A DNA stretch of 64,000 bases from Numida meleagris (taxonomy: Eukaryota; Chordata; Aves; Galliformes; Numididae): NCBI RefSeq assembly GCF_002078875.1, contig NC_034415.1:23150331-23214330 (forward strand). The letters run 5' to 3'. The translations under genes and the position numbers were made by a program. Each line of letters opens with the position of its first letter. The first letter of the stretch is position 1. Under the pieces are notes generated by a model. It was not told where the DNA came from. It worked only from the letters and a program-made list of their open reading frames with translations, and did no database searches. Shown here piece by piece: positions 58,701 to 64,000 of this stretch.

Positions 58701-61700
58701 CTACTCCAGCCAATAGCACTACCAGATCTTATGCCACTGGGAATAAGAACACATGGATGATAGGTAGCATGTCAAAATATCAAACATATTTTTATATTTT
58801 AAGATGTGTCATTTCATGTGATTCCTAGGTCTTTACTTTCAAGCTCATTATGCTATTATCAGGAAGAGTTAATTTCAGCAGGAGTTACGAAAACCACTTC
58901 CCATCTCTCTGTCCATCCCTCCAAACATAGAGTAACAATGGTAGCAGAAAACAGAGTGATGTATATTTAGCCTGCAGTGTTATATAATCTGTCTGTTAAC
59001 AAATGCAAGACACAAAGTAAAGTCATGTAACCCAATTGAAACAGTTCGTACTGGAGGTTGATTTCCCTTGGGAACTGAAACATCAAGTAAGAAACTGAAC
59101 CAGTTAAATATAACCTTTTTAAAGGGCAAAAGAATTCAAAGGTAATCAAGGATTTTTTTTTCATCAGAAGGGCATTTATAATTATATTCCACTTTTATTT
59201 ATAACAACCCTTTTAATGTTGATACTACAAAAGAACTCCACGAAAAACCGGCCTTGATTTATATAACAGGATTCAATCTACACGTGGTTTTTCTATGCAA
59301 AGTATCCATGATACAAGCTATATACTGACAAAAGTGCATTTCCCTTAAGAAACAAGGAATATATTTTCAAAGTAGTTCGTGAAGGTTCAGCCATGTGCTT
59401 TTCACTAGTATTTTAGGGTCACTTAAGAATAAATCCTTACATCCTGCTTTCAGAAAGTAATATCATATGACTGCATAGGATACTAGAGTGAGCTCAGAAT
59501 CTAGTGTTTGACTTCCTCTATTATCCCAGAAAATGCTTGACACAGAAACTTGTCTCAGCGTATGCTCCTGGCATCTACACATCAAGCAGATACTCATGTA
59601 ATATCATACTGTAGTTTGTTGCCTTCGAATGATAAAAAAAATAAATCTAAATAACAGAGTCATGATACAGCCAGTGTTGCTCCCAAATGATTTTATGCAG
59701 ATTAAAATCAAGCAGCTTCTATTGCCCAAATGCTTGCAAATATTACTACACCAAAACATTTGCAGGAAACCGCCCTAATATCACTGTTCTGTGAAGGAAA
59801 AAAAAAATTAATTTAATCTCAAAATTAAATAAAAGAGATTGTTTGCATAGCACCAGCATGCAGAATTCCATAGTGGATTCTAATGTCTGTGTCTGCAGAA
59901 ACTCGGCAGAAATACTTTGCGTAAGTGTAACTGCCAAACAGAGGCGACAGGGTCAGCTAGTTGTTTTTCCCGCAATGGGTAATCTGTTGATACACTAAGA
60001 AACTAGTATTAGGAGATGCTTCAGTCAAAATGCTGTAGGTTATTAATCACAGCTCTGGGTTTTCTGACAGGATGTTTTGATAAAATAAATCTATTTTAAG
60101 TGACTGTAATGAAATACTAACCCATTTTTGAAGGGCTTTTAAGATGTTTTTAAGAAGTTTCAGATCAAAGACTCAGTTAATGTAACCTCCACACATTAAA
60201 TATTTAGTACTTAGTCACTTGAGCACTCAGGCATCTTGACATTATAAGAGGGGGAGAGGGAAATTGAGTTTAAGTCGGTTTTGCACTGTGGGATTTTTCA
60301 GTTTTTGTGTTAAAATCCCAGGCATGTAATTTTAATACAAAGGGGTCTATTCTTTACTGTAGTATATGCACCACCCATTAAGATAATTTTCTATGCACCT
60401 GAATAGACGGGAGAATAAATCCTCTATAGAGTCATTTCAGTGGAAACTGTTGTGCTGTGATTAACATCATGACTGAACATTATTCTGTCTCTTAGCTCTC
60501 TGATGGACAAAACCAAACGCACACACTTCTCTTTCCAGAACAGACTAGGGACTTGCAAGAAGTCAGAAATTTTACAACAGCAGCTACATTTAAGAAAGAC
60601 TTTTCAGATACTTGGATTTTTCATGTGAGACATTTCCCCTTTCTGGAATTCCTGAAATCCAATGGTTGTTCTTGAACGTTTCATTTCTTCCAAGGGACAT
60701 GATCAGAGGTTTTCAATAAAGATCAGGATGAAGGAAATAATCCTGTCAGGGGGTTTATTAACATAGATGTCTCAAATTCATAAACTGCAAATAATTAGGG
60801 GCTGGAAATACTTTCCGGAAATTCAGCACTAAATACAAATTCTGCAAGTTCTCAATTATCCTCTTTCCTGTGAAAATTCACTGAACATAGTTAGGAGTTG
60901 CAGGTGACTTCAAGCAGGATGAAGGCATTCTGAGCTCATTTCTTGGCTTACTTGCAGTAAATAATGGATAGGAATGAAAAAAGTCACATTAAAAAAAGGT
61001 CTTTGAAGCTATTGTTATGAAATATCATTAACTCATCTTAATATGATTTCAGAATCAAGATAGCTATTGCTTATTTCAGTTCTATTCAACACATACATGG
61101 TCACATTCGGGTTGTTTCATATGCATAGTTCTGATAAGGCTTCAGCAATACCAATATGTGATAACAGGCAAACAAATAATAAAAACCACAATAGTTTTGC
61201 CTATATTTCATTCATCACAGACATTTTTCCAAAACACACAATTCTACTGAAGATGATTGGACCCTGAATTGAAGTTCAAAAAGCTAAATCTGACCTCTGA
61301 GGTAATGATGGCAGTACATATTCCCAAACCTGGTAAGCATCATCATTTCATGACCCTATTTGTCATAAGCGTCTTCTGAATGTTAAGGAAGCACAGAGAC
61401 TGTATGTCATCATTGGTGACACTGAAAGACAAACAGCTACTGAAAACATCTACATGTATCTTATGATAACTAAATGACCTCATCTATTTTTCTCAAAGAC
61501 TCGTGTCCCATTTCTCCCTGCTTTTACTCCTGGCAGTGGCTCTGGTGCTCCTGCTTTCTCTGGCCACATTAAATTATATGAACTGGAGAGGCAAGAAAGT
61601 ACATGCTGATTATACAGGAAGCAGTCATTTTTTTGTACATAAACGTAACATTTTTTATGCGTGGTTACTTCTCTATACACAACACTGTGAGACTTTCAAA

Positions 61701-64000
61701 TACTAAATCAAATAAATGAAGGCTTACTCTGTTCGAGAAGAAACTAAGGTAGATCAAAAGAAATCCAGAACAGAAGACAATACTAAACGTATAATGCGTG
61801 TAAAATACTCCAGTAAGTCCCCCATTGATTTGTCCAACAGATAATAAGGATTTACCTGCAAGGTACTACTGAAAAACTGTCTGTCTTCTGTATAGAAATC
61901 ACATAATGAGATAACAAATCAAGGGGTTATAACAGAAGAATTTAAACAGTACAGATTTCTAACAGTAGAAATTTAAATACTTTCTAGAATGTCATAAGTC
62001 AATGACATTCCCAAAACTAGCACAAAGCTTGGGCAGATAATTTAATAATTGGGTTAATTCTGAAAAACTTTTTGAATGTAATCTAGGAGAACCATTGCTG
62101 TAATGAAACACAGCACAAGAGAGGTCAGAAATCAGCTCTCCTTGCAACGCTGCCTCTGTAACAGACATTACACTCAAAAAGAAGGCAACACTGATGGAGA
62201 GAGAGTAATGAGACTCTGACCAGTGCTTCAGCGTAGGTGTCACGAAAAATGAAAGAAACAATGGAGGTAGATTTGATATTAGTGGAAAGAACTTCAAATG
62301 TCTTTGACAAATTTTATGGAAACTGACAGCAATATCATGAAATATAGTTTGACTGTGACACTTTTAGGTGCTATATAGATTCGTAAACAAAGAAGGGAAA
62401 AAAAAGGAGAGGTTTTCCAAAATTAGCAACAATAAATAACTCCAATAGTATTGACTGGTAGACAGGAAAAGTAAAAATTATAACATAATAAATTTTCCTT
62501 ATATAAATTCATGCTATTCTACTAGATTCTGGTTTATTATTAGATAGCATGTTTAAACTTGCAATGAACACGACTTTCTGAAATCAGGATACATTCATAT
62601 GCAGTGCTCTAAGTTGCAAAAGAAGAGGATTGGCATGAAACAATTTCCACGTTAGAATAAGATAAAATGGGCATCTGAAAAGAAGAAGACTTGGCTGTAT
62701 GTTATCTGTTTACGGGCAAACTGTTTTACTCCTTTGGCATTCAGGATCATTGGCAGTAAACAACACACAATCAGCTTACCCAATTGCGACAAGGTTGAAG
62801 GTGTCTCCTAGAGAGACTTGACTCAGACTGTCCCTGGAACAAAACTGCAAAATTGAGTATTCTTGTTGGCTGCAAACGGGTACAGATGGGTAGTCCCAGC
62901 ACACAGAATATAGTGTGAATCTGATGTAAGGATTTATATTCATAACCATTGTTGAAATACATCTGCCATCAGTGGTACACCAGTAAGTGTGGCCAGGGAG
63001 ATCTGATGTATGACCAGTTCCAGAGGTTTTCTAGGGGTTTACTATCATAACATAACTTTTTTTTGCAGGAGACTATGATCATTACATTGTAATTATCGTG
63101 GGATATTTTTGAGTCAAAAAGAAAACATTCAAAGACCAAATATCATTTTTAGTAAACTTCTGAGTAATAATTCCTGGGAAGCCAAATCATATGAATTGTA
63201 TGTTTGTGCATGTGGGCTCCCTGGTCTATCAAATACATATATAATTTGTGTTTTCCGTATATAGTCTGTATGCTGTCACTGTACAGGCTAACCTACATCC
63301 TAGCACTTGTAGTGCTTGGATATTAAAAACAAAACAAAACCTAGAAGATGAACATCTTAGTAGGAAAAGGAAAAAAAAAAAGATACATGAGATCAGGAAA
63401 GGATTTTGAAATGCACTCCTCATTCATTTCTGCAAAAGTGTGCTTCATACTGGAAATTTTGGATTTTTCAGTTTACTCCACTTGGTACTTAACTTGGTGG
63501 TTCATACTGATGTTAAGAGTAGAGGTGGTTGTTATTCAGGAGCATTAAAAACTGTTATGTTCCCTTCTTTTCTGATTTAACTTTCTAATAAGCAGAGATA
63601 TACTATGTATTTTGTAAAATACATATATCAATTGTAGTTTCGAAGGAATGAAGTTCAGCTCTCTGAGAGAAGAGTTTGTATTTATCTCTAACTCTCTGGG
63701 AACACAAAAAATCGGAGATTCCAGAGACACTGTTTCATTCTGCTTCATTACTGTCATAGCAACAAATGATCTTGAAGTATGGTATGCAACATCTATCACC
63801 ATTTCTATTATAGCTCTAGATACTAACTTGTTTTCATTAATAGCTAGCATAAACTAGTCTCTGTACTCTTTGGAATTTAATTGATGAACTACAAAACAAA
63901 TGGTTATAGTTAATAAAATTATATTTTGCCATCTGTGTCCAGTAATGAGAAAATCTGAATTATAGGAATGAAAAAGAATGAAGTTTTCTGCCAAACAGAT
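55791..64000. other. AT-rich non-coding DNA, nothing recognised
   Basis: No gene, transposon or RNA gene is seen. Short homopolymers occur near 57522, 59801, 62399 and 63371. Frames up to 101 codons on the minus strand (61992-62297 and 63545-63850) lack domains, have no splice context and differ in no way from chance frames in AT-rich DNA. Confidence 0.5.

Noticed and set aside
1..64000. CRISPR arrays, operons, bacterial promoters or prophage
   Set aside because: No regularly spaced direct repeats or dense coding; the transposons show this is a vertebrate genome.

Overview
The window is vertebrate nuclear DNA and almost certainly avian. The diagnostic signals are four young CR1 LINE fragments with the chicken-type ATTCTATGAT tail, and two internally deleted mariner elements whose TIRs (GGNNGCTCYRAAAGTAATGCC-like) resemble the mariner called Galluhop/Mariner1_GG in chicken. 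That mariner points to a galliform such as chicken, turkey or quail. The organism is inferred; no single-copy gene confirms it.

I find no protein-coding gene, rRNA, tRNA or CRISPR array. Open frames on both strands are short, lack family features, and are often stop-free stretches starting at a non-ATG codon. The longer recognisable ones belong to CR1 reverse transcriptase or mariner transposase and are broken. The window is therefore a gene desert or the inside of a very large intron.

Layout. 1-10.6 kb: AT-rich non-coding DNA with old, decayed interspersed repeats (near 1.2, 1.35 and 2.85 kb), simple repeats and two stretches that look like conserved non-coding elements (4.5-5.1 and 8.16-8.4 kb). 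10.62-10.84 kb: short CR1 tail (copy A). 12-15 kb: a conserved-looking block, a palindromic old repeat (13.9 kb) and a MIR/L2-like relic (14.75 kb). 15.23-15.62 kb: mariner copy 1, minus strand. 15.6-23.8 kb: non-coding, with a homeodomain-motif-rich block near 19.65 kb. 23.78-24.87 kb: CR1 copy B. 26.15-26.9 kb: a GC-richer stretch I cannot classify. 27-50 kb: non-coding, with four more conserved-looking blocks and scattered microsatellites. 50.64-55.67 kb: a nested transposon stack. A very old CR1 is split by mariner copy 2 and further on by an antisense young CR1 (copy C), and a sense young CR1 (copy D) lies beside it. 55.7-64 kb: AT-rich DNA with nothing recognisable.

No genes act together here. 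The biological content is a record of transposon activity and possibly a set of distal enhancers. I saw no convincing new system. The most informative structures are the nested stack, the inverted CR1 pair inside it, and the two mariner copies carrying different internal deletions. Conservation claims rest on appearance and motif content only, because no alignment was possible.
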